Shown: one piece after another, positions 1 to 7,390 of the stretch
Layout of the letters: each line of letters starts with the position of its first letter
Numbering within the stretch: the first letter of the stretch is position 1
NCBI GenBank assembly: GCA_019419525.1
Contig: DXZU01000013.1
Coordinates: 88,270-120,674 of the forward strand
Source: Collinsella sp.
Lineage (GTDB): Bacteria > Actinomycetota > Coriobacteriia > Coriobacteriales > Coriobacteriaceae
Direction of reading: 5' to 3'
Length of the DNA: 32,405 nt
The notes under the pieces: generated by a model
The model's input: the letters and a program-made list of their open reading frames with translations, nothing else
Database searches by the model: none
Told to the model about the DNA's origin: nothing
Program-made: the position numbers and the translations under genes

Positions 1-2301
1 GCATACGAGCAGGCCCAGCAGACCGAGGCCGACAAGAAGGCGGAGTACGACCGACTCGTCGAAGCCCGCAACCAGAAGCGTAGCGAGTGGGAGACGGCAT
101 GCGCTGAATCCACTACCGCCGAGAACGCTTACGATGCCGCGAACGCCGAGGTCGAGAAGCTTAACCAGCAGATTGCCGACCTCAAGTCGAACATGACCGT
201 AGACCAGAATGTAATCAGCCAGGGTATGCTCGGTTTCATGAACTACATCATCAGCGGCAGTCAGTTCACAGCCACGCAGAAAAAGAACGCCCAGGAAGCC
301 GTATCGATGCTGACCGGTGCCGCTGACAAGGCCGAATGGTATGACCAGTACGTCGATCATGACATGTCTCGCGACACCAACCCGCTCTCCCTGGAGCAGA
401 TGCGCAACGCCTTGACATATCTCGACACCCAGAACAACCTCCGCAAGGCGAACGGTCAGTCGGCGCTCAGCGTCAGCCTCCGCATGACTGCGGCAGCCGC
501 CCTTAATGTATCATATTCATCGAACATCTGGGGACACTCGGGCTGCTACTGGGACAATGGAGAAAATCTTGCCGGCGGCGGCGGTGCATATACCGGCGGC
601 GAGACCGAGGATACGCTTGGCTGGCCATATACCGGTCTCTACACTCAGGAAAAAGAGGCATTCGATAAGTACGCCGAGAAAAATAGTGACCTTGGGAACC
701 ATCGATATGATTCCTACTATATCTACCAGCACTACAGCAGCATCTACCATGAGTGCGGGCACTATCTCAACATCATCGATGCCGGCACGAAGGCTATCGG
801 CATCGCGACTGGTAGCGGTAAGAACACCGATTCCGAGGTAACAATCTTCGATTACAGCTCTTTTGACAGTGAGGCTGATTTCACTGTCTCCGAGTTCAAG
901 AAGCTCCTGAACGACTACATCGATTCCGCATACAACGCAGGCGGCACGCAGGAGCAGAAAGAGCAGCTGAAGCAGCTTTATAATAAGCTGGCGGAAGCGC
1001 AGAAGACTTTCGGTACTACCAAGGAAGCTTATTTCGCAGCAGTAAATAAGCAGGATGCGGCGCAAGACGCCTATACCGCAGCCGACACGAACGCGAACAC
1101 CGCCAAGGGAGAGTACGAGAAGGCCAAGTCCGGCACCGCCGCCGCGAAGACGGCATACGACGCCGCGAAGGACGCACTCGGCGGAATCGACATCGAGTCC
1201 CTCAAGCAGAACCTCGATGCCGCCAAGAGCAAGGCCGCTACTGCCCAGGCAGCTCTCGATAAGGCAAACGCCACGCTTGCTGACAGCAAGACGAAGGCAG
1301 CCGATGCCGCTGCTCACAAGGCGAAGGCTCGCAGCGCCCGCGACGCCGCCAAGGTAAAGTCCGATCAAGCCAACGAGGCGTATGACAACGCCACGGCTTC
1401 GGTCAAGGACCTTACCGCCAAGCGCGATGCCGCCAAGACGGACCTTGCGAACAAGCAGGTCACGCTAGACGAGGCCAAGAAGGCCGACGACGCTGCCCAG
1501 GCTGGCGTTGACAAGGCCCAGGCCGCAGATGTGCACGCCGCGACCGCTCTTTCGGACGCCAAGCAGGCAGTTGCCGCCAAGAAGCAAGCCCTGTCCGACG
1601 CACAGGAGAAGGTCAAGGCCGCCGAGGGCGATCTGGCCACCGCAAACAAGGCCTTCGAGCGCTTCGCCGGCGCTCAGAAGGCGGTCGACGACGCCAAGGC
1701 CGCCTATGACGCTGCCGTCGCCGGTGTCGCCGATGCCCAGAAGCAGCTCGATGCCGCCAACGAAGTTGTCGTCGATGCGAACCTCGAGATCGTCAAGGCC
1801 AAGGCCGAGCTTGCCAACGACGAGGCACTCAAGGCCGATCTTGAGGCTGTCGACCACAAGGCATCCCTTGCCGCGGGCACGACGGGCAACGAGAAGCTGG
1901 TCAAGCTGAACGCTGCCTACGCTCGCTATAAGGCCACCGTCGATGCCGCCGCTGGCCTCAAGACTGCTCTGAGCGATGCCGATGCCAAGCTTTCCGATGC
2001 CAACGACGTCTATGCCGCTGCACTTGCCGAGCTTGACGATGCCAAGGATGTCCTGGCTGCCGCACAGGCCGAGTACGACAAGTATCATCCCAAGGCTGAG
2101 CCGCAGGCCAAGCCTCAGGCCAAGCCCCAGGTTACGCAGGCCGCCGCAAAGGCGTCTGCTGCCAAGAAGCAGACCACGTCGGGAGCACTTGCCCAGACCG
2201 GTGATGACTCCGCTCTTGCGGGCGAGGTGTTCGTCATCGGCGGTATCACCCTCGTGGCCGCTGGTGTGACGCTGAGTGATCGTCGTCGCAAGCAGATGTA
2301 G
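1..2301 (+). CDS. CAP-domain, coiled-coil, LAQTG-anchored surface protein (5' partial)
   Basis: The reading frame is open from base 1 with no stop, so the true start lies left of the window; 766 residues are visible and the Met at 193 is internal. Order of parts in visible numbering: charged Ala/Glu/Lys helix (1-65); a CAP/SCP-like domain (about 130-286) with the GENLA motif and a GHYLNIID segment typical of the CAP fold; a long Ala/Lys/Asp coiled coil (about 315-694); a short KPQAKPQ linker; and a wall-sorting signal, LAQTG (730-734), a hydrophobic span and a DRRRKQM tail. Known of the families: sortase cuts LPxTG-like motifs and links the protein to peptidoglycan; bacterial CAP domains are secreted and of varied function. 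Inferred role: a stalked surface protein, perhaps an adhesin. LAQTG departs from canonical LPxTG. No signal peptide can be checked because the N-terminus is missing. Confidence 0.85.
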   Translation, partial: AYEQAQQTEADKKAEYDRLVEARNQKRSEWETACAESTTAENAYDAANAEVEKLNQQIADLKSNMTVDQNVISQGMLGFMNYIISGSQFTATQKKNAQEAVSMLTGAADKAEWYDQYVDHDMSRDTNPLSLEQMRNALTYLDTQNNLRKANGQSALSVSLRMTAAAALNVSYSSNIWGHSGCYWDNGENLAGGGGAYTGGETEDTLGWPYTGLYTQEKEAFDKYAEKNSDLGNHRYDSYYIYQHYSSIYHECGHYLNIIDAGTKAIGIATGSGKNTDSEVTIFDYSSFDSEADFTVSEFKKLLNDYIDSAYNAGGTQEQKEQLKQLYNKLAEAQKTFGTTKEAYFAAVNKQDAAQDAYTAADTNANTAKGEYEKAKSGTAAAKTAYDAAKDALGGIDIESLKQNLDAAKSKAATAQAALDKANATLADSKTKAADAAAHKAKARSARDAAKVKSDQANEAYDNATASVKDLTAKRDAAKTDLANKQVTLDEAKKADDAAQAGVDKAQAADVHAATALSDAKQAVAAKKQALSDAQEKVKAAEGDLATANKAFERFAGAQKAVDDAKAAYDAAVAGVADAQKQLDAANEVVVDANLEIVKAKAELANDEALKADLEAVDHKASLAAGTTGNEKLVKLNAAYARYKATVDAAAGLKTALSDADAKLSDANDVYAAALAELDDAKDVLAAAQAEYDKYHPKAEPQAKPQAKPQVTQAAAKASAAKKQTTSGALAQTGDDSALAGEVFVIGGITLVAAGVTLSDRRRKQM

Positions 2302-2370
2302 CGTTTCGAGCGTAGTTTCTGCAACGAACTTCGGTTCATAGCAGGAGCGCTTCGATGGCTTAACCGATAA

Positions 2371-2409
2371 GGCCGGCGCGCTGTCATACGCAGCGCGTCG
2401 GCCTTTTTT
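2371..2409 (+). terminator. Rho-independent terminator of the surface-protein gene
   Basis: A 13 bp stem (2371-2383 with 2391-2403, one G-T pair) and a 7 nt loop are followed by six T residues. It lies 70 bp after the stop codon of the surface protein. Confidence 0.9.
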
Positions 2410-2420
2410 GCGTTGGTATC

Positions 2421-2460
2421 AAAAAGCCCGGTCGGTAGCCGCGAAAGCTACCGACCGGGC
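2421..2460 (-). terminator. Rho-independent terminator of the OPT transporter gene
   Basis: Read on the minus strand, a perfect 14 bp stem (2447-2460 with 2426-2439) is followed by five T residues (2421-2425). It faces the plus-strand terminator at 2371-2409, so the two converging genes have separate back-to-back terminators. Confidence 0.9.
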
Positions 2461-2501
2461 AGGCCGTAGGCAATATGGTTGCTGTCGAGCAGCTGCTCGA
2501 C

Positions 2502-4205
2502 TTAGCCCAGCAGGCTTAAGCCCACGGAGACAAACGCCAGGATAACGCCGACGATGGACTCGCCGCCGAGCAGGCCGCTGGCAACGACCAGACCCTGTTC
2601 CTGGAAGGCGGCGTCCTTGGCAGCCCTCTCCTCGTCGGAAAGACCAGCGGTGGCGTCGCGGTGGGCGGACCACTTGTCGTAGGCGAGCTTAACGCAGGAG
2701 CCTAGGAAGGCCGTGAGCGACATGTAGAACGGCAGGTACACGCCCAGGCCAATCATCATGGCTGGAATGCCGAGCCAGTACATGACGATGCCGGCGATAA
2801 AGCCGCCAACGAACCACGGCACGCTCGGGATGCCCGAGACCATGGTGGCGACGACGCTTGCCTGCGCGGCAACGAAGCTCTTGTCGGGGCCAAAGGCGTC
2901 CGGGCCATAGGCGGTGACGAGCGCGACCATGACGGCTGCGGCGACCAGGGCGCCCACGATGCCGCCAATGGCTTGGCCGATCCACTGCGCACGCGGGTTG
3001 GTGCCCAGCACGGCGCCGGCCTTAAAATCGTTCATGACGTCGCCCGCAAGGCCGCACGCCACGGCTACGATGCCGGCGATAAAGAACAGCTTGACCTGAG
3101 CGATCTGTGCGAAGGCAGCCACGATGAGCATAACGATGAGGCCAAAGATCTCCATGGGGTCGATGCCCGTCTGGCCGCAGCTCTGTGCGCTCATGATGGT
3201 GGTGACAAAGGTGAACAGCGTCACGATGACGGCCGGAACGGGGCCAAGGTCAAGCACGATGGCGATGATCACGGCGATGGCGGCAGCGCCCAGGCCGATG
3301 ATGCCGGCGTCGAGCTTAAGGGAGCCCGAGATGAGCGACTGCTCGTCGGTGTCGGTGGAGCTGTCGGCGGCAAGACCGCGGACGATACCGGCGACCTGCG
3401 GCAGGATGTCCTTGAGGACGACGGCGACGCCAAAGCCCATCATGAGGCCCATGCCCAGGGACTTGACGATGCCTTGCGCAGTCATAACGTCGAACAGACC
3501 GGCAGCGGTGCCGCCCACGATGATGCCAAAGTTGCCCAACAGGGCGCCGGCAAACCAGAAAGCGACCGGGGCGAAGCCCACGAGGAAGCCGATGGACAGC
3601 AGCATGGGCGAGTTGTAGATGGCAAAGGTCACGCCGGGGATGTTGAGCGTGCACAGCATGCTGGGCACCACGCCCAGGGCGTCGCGCAGCACGCTGTAGA
3701 TGCCTGCGATGGCCATGGAGCCAAAGAGCTGCTTACCGGTCTTGCCGCCGGCCTCGGTGGCGCGTAGGGTCTGAGCTGCGGCGTTGCCGGTGGGGAACTC
3801 CAGCGCGGCGTCCACGATAAAGTGACGGTGGATGAGCGCGGTGGCCAGCAGGCCCAGGATGGTGCCGGCGAGCGCCACGATAAACATGTCGAGCCAGCTG
3901 ATCTGGTCGGCATAGCCCAGCATCCAGGCGCCCGGGATGGTAAACGCCAGGCCGCCGGCGACCATGGCGCCCGCGGACATGATGGTGTGGGTGACGTTGG
4001 CCTCGTTGAGGCTGGCATTGCCCATGAGCTTCAGGAAGAACAGCGAGATGACGGCAGCGAAAATGATTGGCCAGGGGAGGGCGCCCATCTTGAGGGCCGT
4101 GTAGGCCGAGCTTGCCGTGATGATCACGCAGCCAAGGACGCCGATGACGACACCGCGCAGCGTGAGTTGCCCGCGCATCGAGGCGCGGTTCGAGGGATTG
4201 CTCAT
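2502..4205 (-). CDS. OPT family oligopeptide transporter
   Basis: The 567-residue product is hydrophobic throughout, with more than a dozen likely membrane helices. It carries features of the OPT/YSL family: an N-terminal TALKMGALPWPI segment, EFPTGNAAAQTL near residue 135, and a DFKAG-LGTNPRAQWIGQ segment in the C-terminal half. OPT proteins import small peptides or metal chelates with protons; the substrate here cannot be read from sequence. The start is the ATG at 4205, with AAAGGAG a few bases upstream. It is a single-gene unit ending at the terminator at 2421-2460 and is divergent from the pantothenate kinase gene, with 192 bp between the two starts. Family assignment is secure; substrate is unknown. 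Confidence 0.88.
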   Translation of the reverse strand: MSNPSNRASMRGQLTLRGVVIGVLGCVIITASSAYTALKMGALPWPIIFAAVISLFFLKLMGNASLNEANVTHTIMSAGAMVAGGLAFTIPGAWMLGYADQISWLDMFIVALAGTILGLLATALIHRHFIVDAALEFPTGNAAAQTLRATEAGGKTGKQLFGSMAIAGIYSVLRDALGVVPSMLCTLNIPGVTFAIYNSPMLLSIGFLVGFAPVAFWFAGALLGNFGIIVGGTAAGLFDVMTAQGIVKSLGMGLMMGFGVAVVLKDILPQVAGIVRGLAADSSTDTDEQSLISGSLKLDAGIIGLGAAAIAVIIAIVLDLGPVPAVIVTLFTFVTTIMSAQSCGQTGIDPMEIFGLIVMLIVAAFAQIAQVKLFFIAGIVAVACGLAGDVMNDFKAGAVLGTNPRAQWIGQAIGGIVGALVAAAVMVALVTAYGPDAFGPDKSFVAAQASVVATMVSGIPSVPWFVGGFIAGIVMYWLGIPAMMIGLGVYLPFYMSLTAFLGSCVKLAYDKWSAHRDATAGLSDEERAAKDAAFQEQGLVVASGLLGGESIVGVILAFVSVGLSLLG

Positions 4206-4315
4206 ATTGAACTCCTTTGCGTATATCCGCTTCCCCCGGGAGCGCCGCTACGGATGCGGCGCGGGAAGTCGGGTTACCAAAGGCCGTCGCGTGAGCTCGC
4301 AAACGACCGCGCATC

Positions 4316-4370
4316 AGTATAGCCGCAACCTAGTCATTTTGGGATGACTGGTTTAGGTAGGCGATATACT
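4316..4370. promoter_or_regulatory. Candidate divergent promoters with a central inverted repeat (OPT transporter / coaX)
   Basis: A TATACT -10-like hexamer occurs on the plus strand at 4365-4370, toward coaX, and another on the minus strand at 4321-4316, toward the transporter. Between them lies AGTCAT-N6-ATGACT (4332-4349), extendable to an 8 bp stem with a G-T pair, near the -35 position of both. No good -35 hexamer is seen for either. The palindrome could be an operator; this is inference. Confidence 0.4.
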
Positions 4371-4397
4371 GCTGGGCAGACGAAAGGAGCGCCGACG

Positions 4398-5249
4398 ATG
4401 CTTAATGGGTGCGCATATATATTGACGGTCGACGTGGGTAACACGTTCATTCGCTTTGGCCTGTTTGCCGAGGATTCGGCCGCGGCGCAGGAATGCCCGC
4501 TTGCGACGTGCGAGATCACCACGCCGTCGAGCATCACAGCAGACGAGGCGCGCATGCGTCTCGCTCAAGTCATGGCCGCGCTAGCGGCCGATGCGGGCAT
4601 GCCGGGCACACTTGTGCCCACGGCTGCCGTGCTAAGCTGCGTGGTGCCGGCGCTCGAGCGCCCGTGGAAGACGGCGCTTTCCCGCATCTGCACGGGGCGC
4701 GTGCTCACGGTGGGGCCGGGCCTCAAGACCGGCATGCCCGTCCACTACGACGACCCGGCCGAGATCGGCCCCGACCGCATCGCCGACGCCGTGGCGGCCC
4801 GGGCCGTTTACGGCTCTCCGTGCATCGTGATCGACCTGGGCACTACGACCAATATCGAGGTCATCGATACGCACGGAACCTTTGTCGGCGGCGTCATCGC
4901 GCCGGGTCTGGCACTTGGCGCCCGCTCGCTTTCGGCCGCTGCGGCGCGCCTGCCGCAGGTTGAGCCCTCGGCGCCGACACACGTCATCGGCCGCAACACG
5001 CGTGAGGCTATGCGCTCGGGCGTGGTTTTGGGCGAGGTGGCCCGCATCGACGGCATGCTCGACATGGTGCTTGCCGAGATGCGCGCGACCAAGGCCGCGG
5101 GGGAGGGCGACGTGCCCATAGTCATTACCGGCGACGATGCCGAGGCGCTTGCGTCGCTGGTCGGTCATAGTCTGACGGTCGACGACGCGCTGACGTTGCG
5201 AGGACTGGCCGAGCTCTACCGCATCAACCAAAAGCCCCGCCGCGTGTAA
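4398..5249 (+). CDS. coaX: Type III pantothenate kinase
   Basis: The enzyme phosphorylates pantothenate, the first step of coenzyme A synthesis, in the cytoplasm. The 283-residue length is usual for the family. Visible CoaX motifs: the N-terminal phosphate-binding DVGNT (12-16), GPDRIADAVAA (about 124-134), DLGTTTNIEVID (146-157) followed by a GGVIAPG segment, and a late TGDDA. These mark the ASKHA-fold type III enzyme rather than CoaA or CoaW. An ATG 18 codons upstream (4344) is in frame, but the ATG at 4398 has AAAGGAG (4383-4389) eight bases before it, so it is preferred. The gene is divergent from the OPT transporter and precedes the dCMP deaminase gene, which has its own promoter candidate. 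Confidence 0.92.
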   Translation: MLNGCAYILTVDVGNTFIRFGLFAEDSAAAQECPLATCEITTPSSITADEARMRLAQVMAALAADAGMPGTLVPTAAVLSCVVPALERPWKTALSRICTGRVLTVGPGLKTGMPVHYDDPAEIGPDRIADAVAARAVYGSPCIVIDLGTTTNIEVIDTHGTFVGGVIAPGLALGARSLSAAAARLPQVEPSAPTHVIGRNTREAMRSGVVLGEVARIDGMLDMVLAEMRATKAAGEGDVPIVITGDDAEALASLVGHSLTVDDALTLRGLAELYRINQKPRRV

Positions 5250-5290
5250 AAGTGAGGGCGCCGGTGGGACAAACGCCTCCACCTTTCACC

Positions 5291-5299
5291 TGCTACAAT
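5291..5299 (+). promoter_or_regulatory. Extended -10 promoter for the dCMP deaminase gene
   Basis: TGC TACAAT is an extended -10 element 35 bp before the chosen start codon. No clear -35 is present, as is usual for extended -10 promoters. It overlaps an in-frame ATG at 5298, which argues against that ATG as the start because it would lie upstream of the transcript. Confidence 0.55.
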
Positions 5300-5333
5300 G
5301 GGTCAAACTATTGCGATTACGGAGGTGTCTGCC

Positions 5334-5858
5334 ATGTCGGACGATCTTCATCAAACTTCGTCAGGCAAGCGCCTGGACGTCATTAGCTGGGACGAGTTCT
5401 TTATGAGCGTGGCCATCGCCGCGCAGCGCCGCAGCAAGGACCCCAACACGCAGGTGGGTGCGTGCATCGCCAACACCAACCACCGCATCCTTTCGGTGGG
5501 CTACAACGGTACGCCCTCGGCACTCAACGACGACTTTTTCCCGTGGGGCACGAGCGATGACCCGCTACAGGACAAGCACAACTACGTAGTCCATGCCGAG
5601 GCCAACGCCGTGCTCAACTACCGCGGCTCGCTCAAAGACCTTGAGGGTTCCACGGTCTACGTCACGCTGTTCCCGTGTCATGACTGCGCCAAGATCCTGG
5701 CGCAGGTAGGTGTGGGCGAGGTTGTCTACCTGGACAATAAGTACGCCGACACCGACGATGGCCGTATCAGCCGTCGCATTCTCGACTCCTGCGGCATCAG
5801 CTACCGCCAGGTCATCGTCGATGTCCACATCGGCACCGGGGGACAAACTCAGCAGTAG
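5334..5858 (+). CDS. dCMP deaminase family protein
   Basis: A 174-residue cytidine/deoxycytidylate deaminase-fold protein. Zinc-site residues are visible: HAE at 87-89 (zinc His and catalytic Glu) and PCHDC at 114-118 (zinc Cys 115 and 118). The NTQVGACI segment and the long loop with GYNGTPSALND match the dCMP deaminase/ComEB branch rather than cytidine or tRNA adenosine deaminases. The known reaction is dCMP to dUMP, feeding thymidylate synthesis. The start is the ATG at 5334 with GGAGG (5321-5325) eight bases upstream; the ATG at 5298 lies inside the -10 box. No strong terminator follows; 5859-6034 holds short inverted repeats and a GGGACGGGG-type repeat on the minus strand. ComEB of Bacillus has the same fold, so a competence label would be only by homology. 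Confidence 0.88.
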   Translation: MSDDLHQTSSGKRLDVISWDEFFMSVAIAAQRRSKDPNTQVGACIANTNHRILSVGYNGTPSALNDDFFPWGTSDDPLQDKHNYVVHAEANAVLNYRGSLKDLEGSTVYVTLFPCHDCAKILAQVGVGEVVYLDNKYADTDDGRISRRILDSCGISYRQVIVDVHIGTGGQTQQ

Positions 5859-6034
5859 CGGCAGCGTGTGCTAGCGCCGGCCGCCGGCAAAAGCAGCTAA
5901 AAAAGCCCCGTCCCAAATTGACTGCTCGTGAAAGTCGTGTCCGCGCGCATGGACGGCTCGTGAGCGGGTACACGGCTGTAGTAACATAGCTCTGTCCGCG
6001 GGCGCGCCCGCGTTATTGTGAGAAAGGAGCCCCT

Positions 6035-6313
6035 GTGGCTGTTAACGAAGAGCTGCTTAAAAAGGTTCTTGAGGAGATCCGCCCCAACCTGCAGGCTGAC
6101 GGCGGCGATATGGAGTATGTGGGCGTCGACGACGAGGGCGTCGTCCAGCTTGAGCTTCAGGGTGCCTGCGCCGGCTGCCCTATGAGCGCACTGACCCTGT
6201 CCATGGGTATCGAGCGTATCCTCAAGGAGCACGTACCCGGCGTTACCCGTGTCGAGCAGGTCAATGCCTCCGGCGAGACCGAGGACCTGTACGACGAGTA
6301 CGCGCCGTTCTAA
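6035..6313 (+). CDS. NifU C-terminal-domain Fe-S scaffold/carrier protein
   Basis: A 92-residue protein made of one NifU C-terminal domain. It has the conserved LQADGGDMEYVGV stretch (19-31) and the CAGC cluster-binding pair (Cys 45 and Cys 48), then a helix-rich end. Proteins of this type bind or pass on [4Fe-4S] clusters. The start is GTG at 6035, chosen because AAAGGAG (6023-6029) precedes it by five bases and no ATG in frame fits. It stands alone: no suf or isc genes are adjacent, and the next gene (lgt) starts 109 bp later. Confidence 0.9.
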   Translation: MAVNEELLKKVLEEIRPNLQADGGDMEYVGVDDEGVVQLELQGACAGCPMSALTLSMGIERILKEHVPGVTRVEQVNASGETEDLYDEYAPF

Positions 6314-6422
6314 GATGCGAAAGCTGCGGACGGCGTACTCCGCATAGACGTTACGCCCAAATATGCGGCTGCGAGCGCAAGGCCCGCGGCCGCATTTGTA
6401 TGTAGGGAGCAAGGGGACCGAT

Positions 6423-7244
6423 ATGCTCAACGACCTCTACCATATGCTTGATCCCGTCGCGATTTCGGCGGGGCCCATCACCATCTACTGGTACGGCTTG
6501 GCCTACGTGGTCGGCGCTCTGCTCACGGCGGTCGTCATGTATCGCACGCAGCGTCGCTGGGGTTTCGACATTACGGTCGACGACCTGACGAGCGTCGTGG
6601 TCGGTGTGGTCTTTGGCCTTATCATTGGCGCCCGCCTGTTCTACGTCATCTTTTACGGTGATGGCTACTACTGGGCGCATCCGCTCGAGATCTTCGCCAC
6701 CAACGAAGGCGGCATGAGTTTCCACGGCGGCCTGGTGGGCGGCATCATCGGTGGCGTGCTCGTGTGCCGTATGTACAAGCTCGATGCCTGGACTATCGCC
6801 GACCTTGCCGTTATCGGTGCTCCGCTGGCCCTGTGCCTGGGGCGCTGCGCCAACTTTGTCAACGGCGAGCTGTGGGGCAAGCCGACCGATCTGCCCTGGG
6901 GCGTGATCTTCGGCGGCGCCGCGGGCGATATGCCGCGCCATCCCTCCCAGCTCTACGAGGCATTCCTAGAGGGCATCGTGCTCTTCTGCATTCTGCAGGT
7001 GCTCAGCCGCAAAAAACCGCTGCTGCCCCAGGGCACGTTTATGGGCGTGTTTGTGATGGGTTACGGCATCGTCCGCTTCCTCATTGAGTTTGTGCGCGTG
7101 CCCGATGCCCAGCTGGGCTATCTGCTGGGCGGCGTCATCACCATGGGTCAGCTGTTGAGTCTGCCACTCGTGATTGCGGGCCTGGCGCTCGTCATCTTTG
7201 CCCTCCGCCGCAACCGTCCCCAGCGCGTCTACCTCGACGCCTAG
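6423..7244 (+). CDS. lgt: Prolipoprotein diacylglyceryl transferase
   Basis: Lgt moves diacylglycerol from phosphatidylglycerol to the lipobox cysteine of prolipoproteins in the cytoplasmic membrane. The 273-residue product has about seven membrane segments. It shows the family signature GRCANFVNGELWG (140-152, with the essential Arg 141), the conserved His in SFHGGLVGG (His 101), PRHPSQLYEA (171-180), and a late GIVRFLIEFVR segment carrying a conserved Arg. An ATG 20 codons upstream is in frame, but the ATG at 6423 has AAGGGG (6411-6416) six bases before it. The gene is followed by the hairpin at 7254-7291, which may serve as its terminator. Confidence 0.94.
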   Translation: MLNDLYHMLDPVAISAGPITIYWYGLAYVVGALLTAVVMYRTQRRWGFDITVDDLTSVVVGVVFGLIIGARLFYVIFYGDGYYWAHPLEIFATNEGGMSFHGGLVGGIIGGVLVCRMYKLDAWTIADLAVIGAPLALCLGRCANFVNGELWGKPTDLPWGVIFGGAAGDMPRHPSQLYEAFLEGIVLFCILQVLSRKKPLLPQGTFMGVFVMGYGIVRFLIEFVRVPDAQLGYLLGGVITMGQLLSLPLVIAGLALVIFALRRNRPQRVYLDA

Positions 7245-7253
7245 CCGCCACAT

Positions 7254-7291
7254 ACCACCACAAGGGGGACAGGCACCTTTGTGGTGGTTTT
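7254..7291 (+). repeat. Intergenic hairpin with GGGGGACAGG loop; possible lgt terminator
   Basis: A perfect 10 bp stem (7254-7263 with 7279-7288) closes a 15 nt loop holding GGGGGACAGGCACC, followed by a short T run (7288-7291). It could terminate lgt. The loop motif recurs in other intergenic hairpins of this window and resembles REP-type repeats. Confidence 0.7.
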
Positions 7292-7314
7292 GCCGGGCAA
7301 CGATGACAGAACCG

Positions 7315-7371
7315 TAACGTTTCCCCAGATAAAACCTGCCAAAATAAACCTGTCCCTTTTTGGCAGGTTTC
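7315..7371 (-). repeat. Dispersed intergenic repeat, copy A (with 13 bp hairpin)
   Basis: Read on the minus strand, this block matches 12199-12251 in about 48 of 55 aligned columns by eye. It contains a perfect 13 bp stem (7332-7344 with 7358-7370) with a 13 nt loop holding CCTGTCCC. The hairpin ends two bases before the ribosome binding site of the next gene (7373-7379) and could affect its translation. Confidence 0.75.
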
Positions 7372-7390
7372 TAGAAAGGCTATTCGGACT

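Noticed and set aside
5298..5300. Upstream ATG for the dCMP deaminase
   Set aside because: It overlaps the -10 box TACAAT and lacks a ribosome site; the ATG at 5334 has GGAGG at good spacing.
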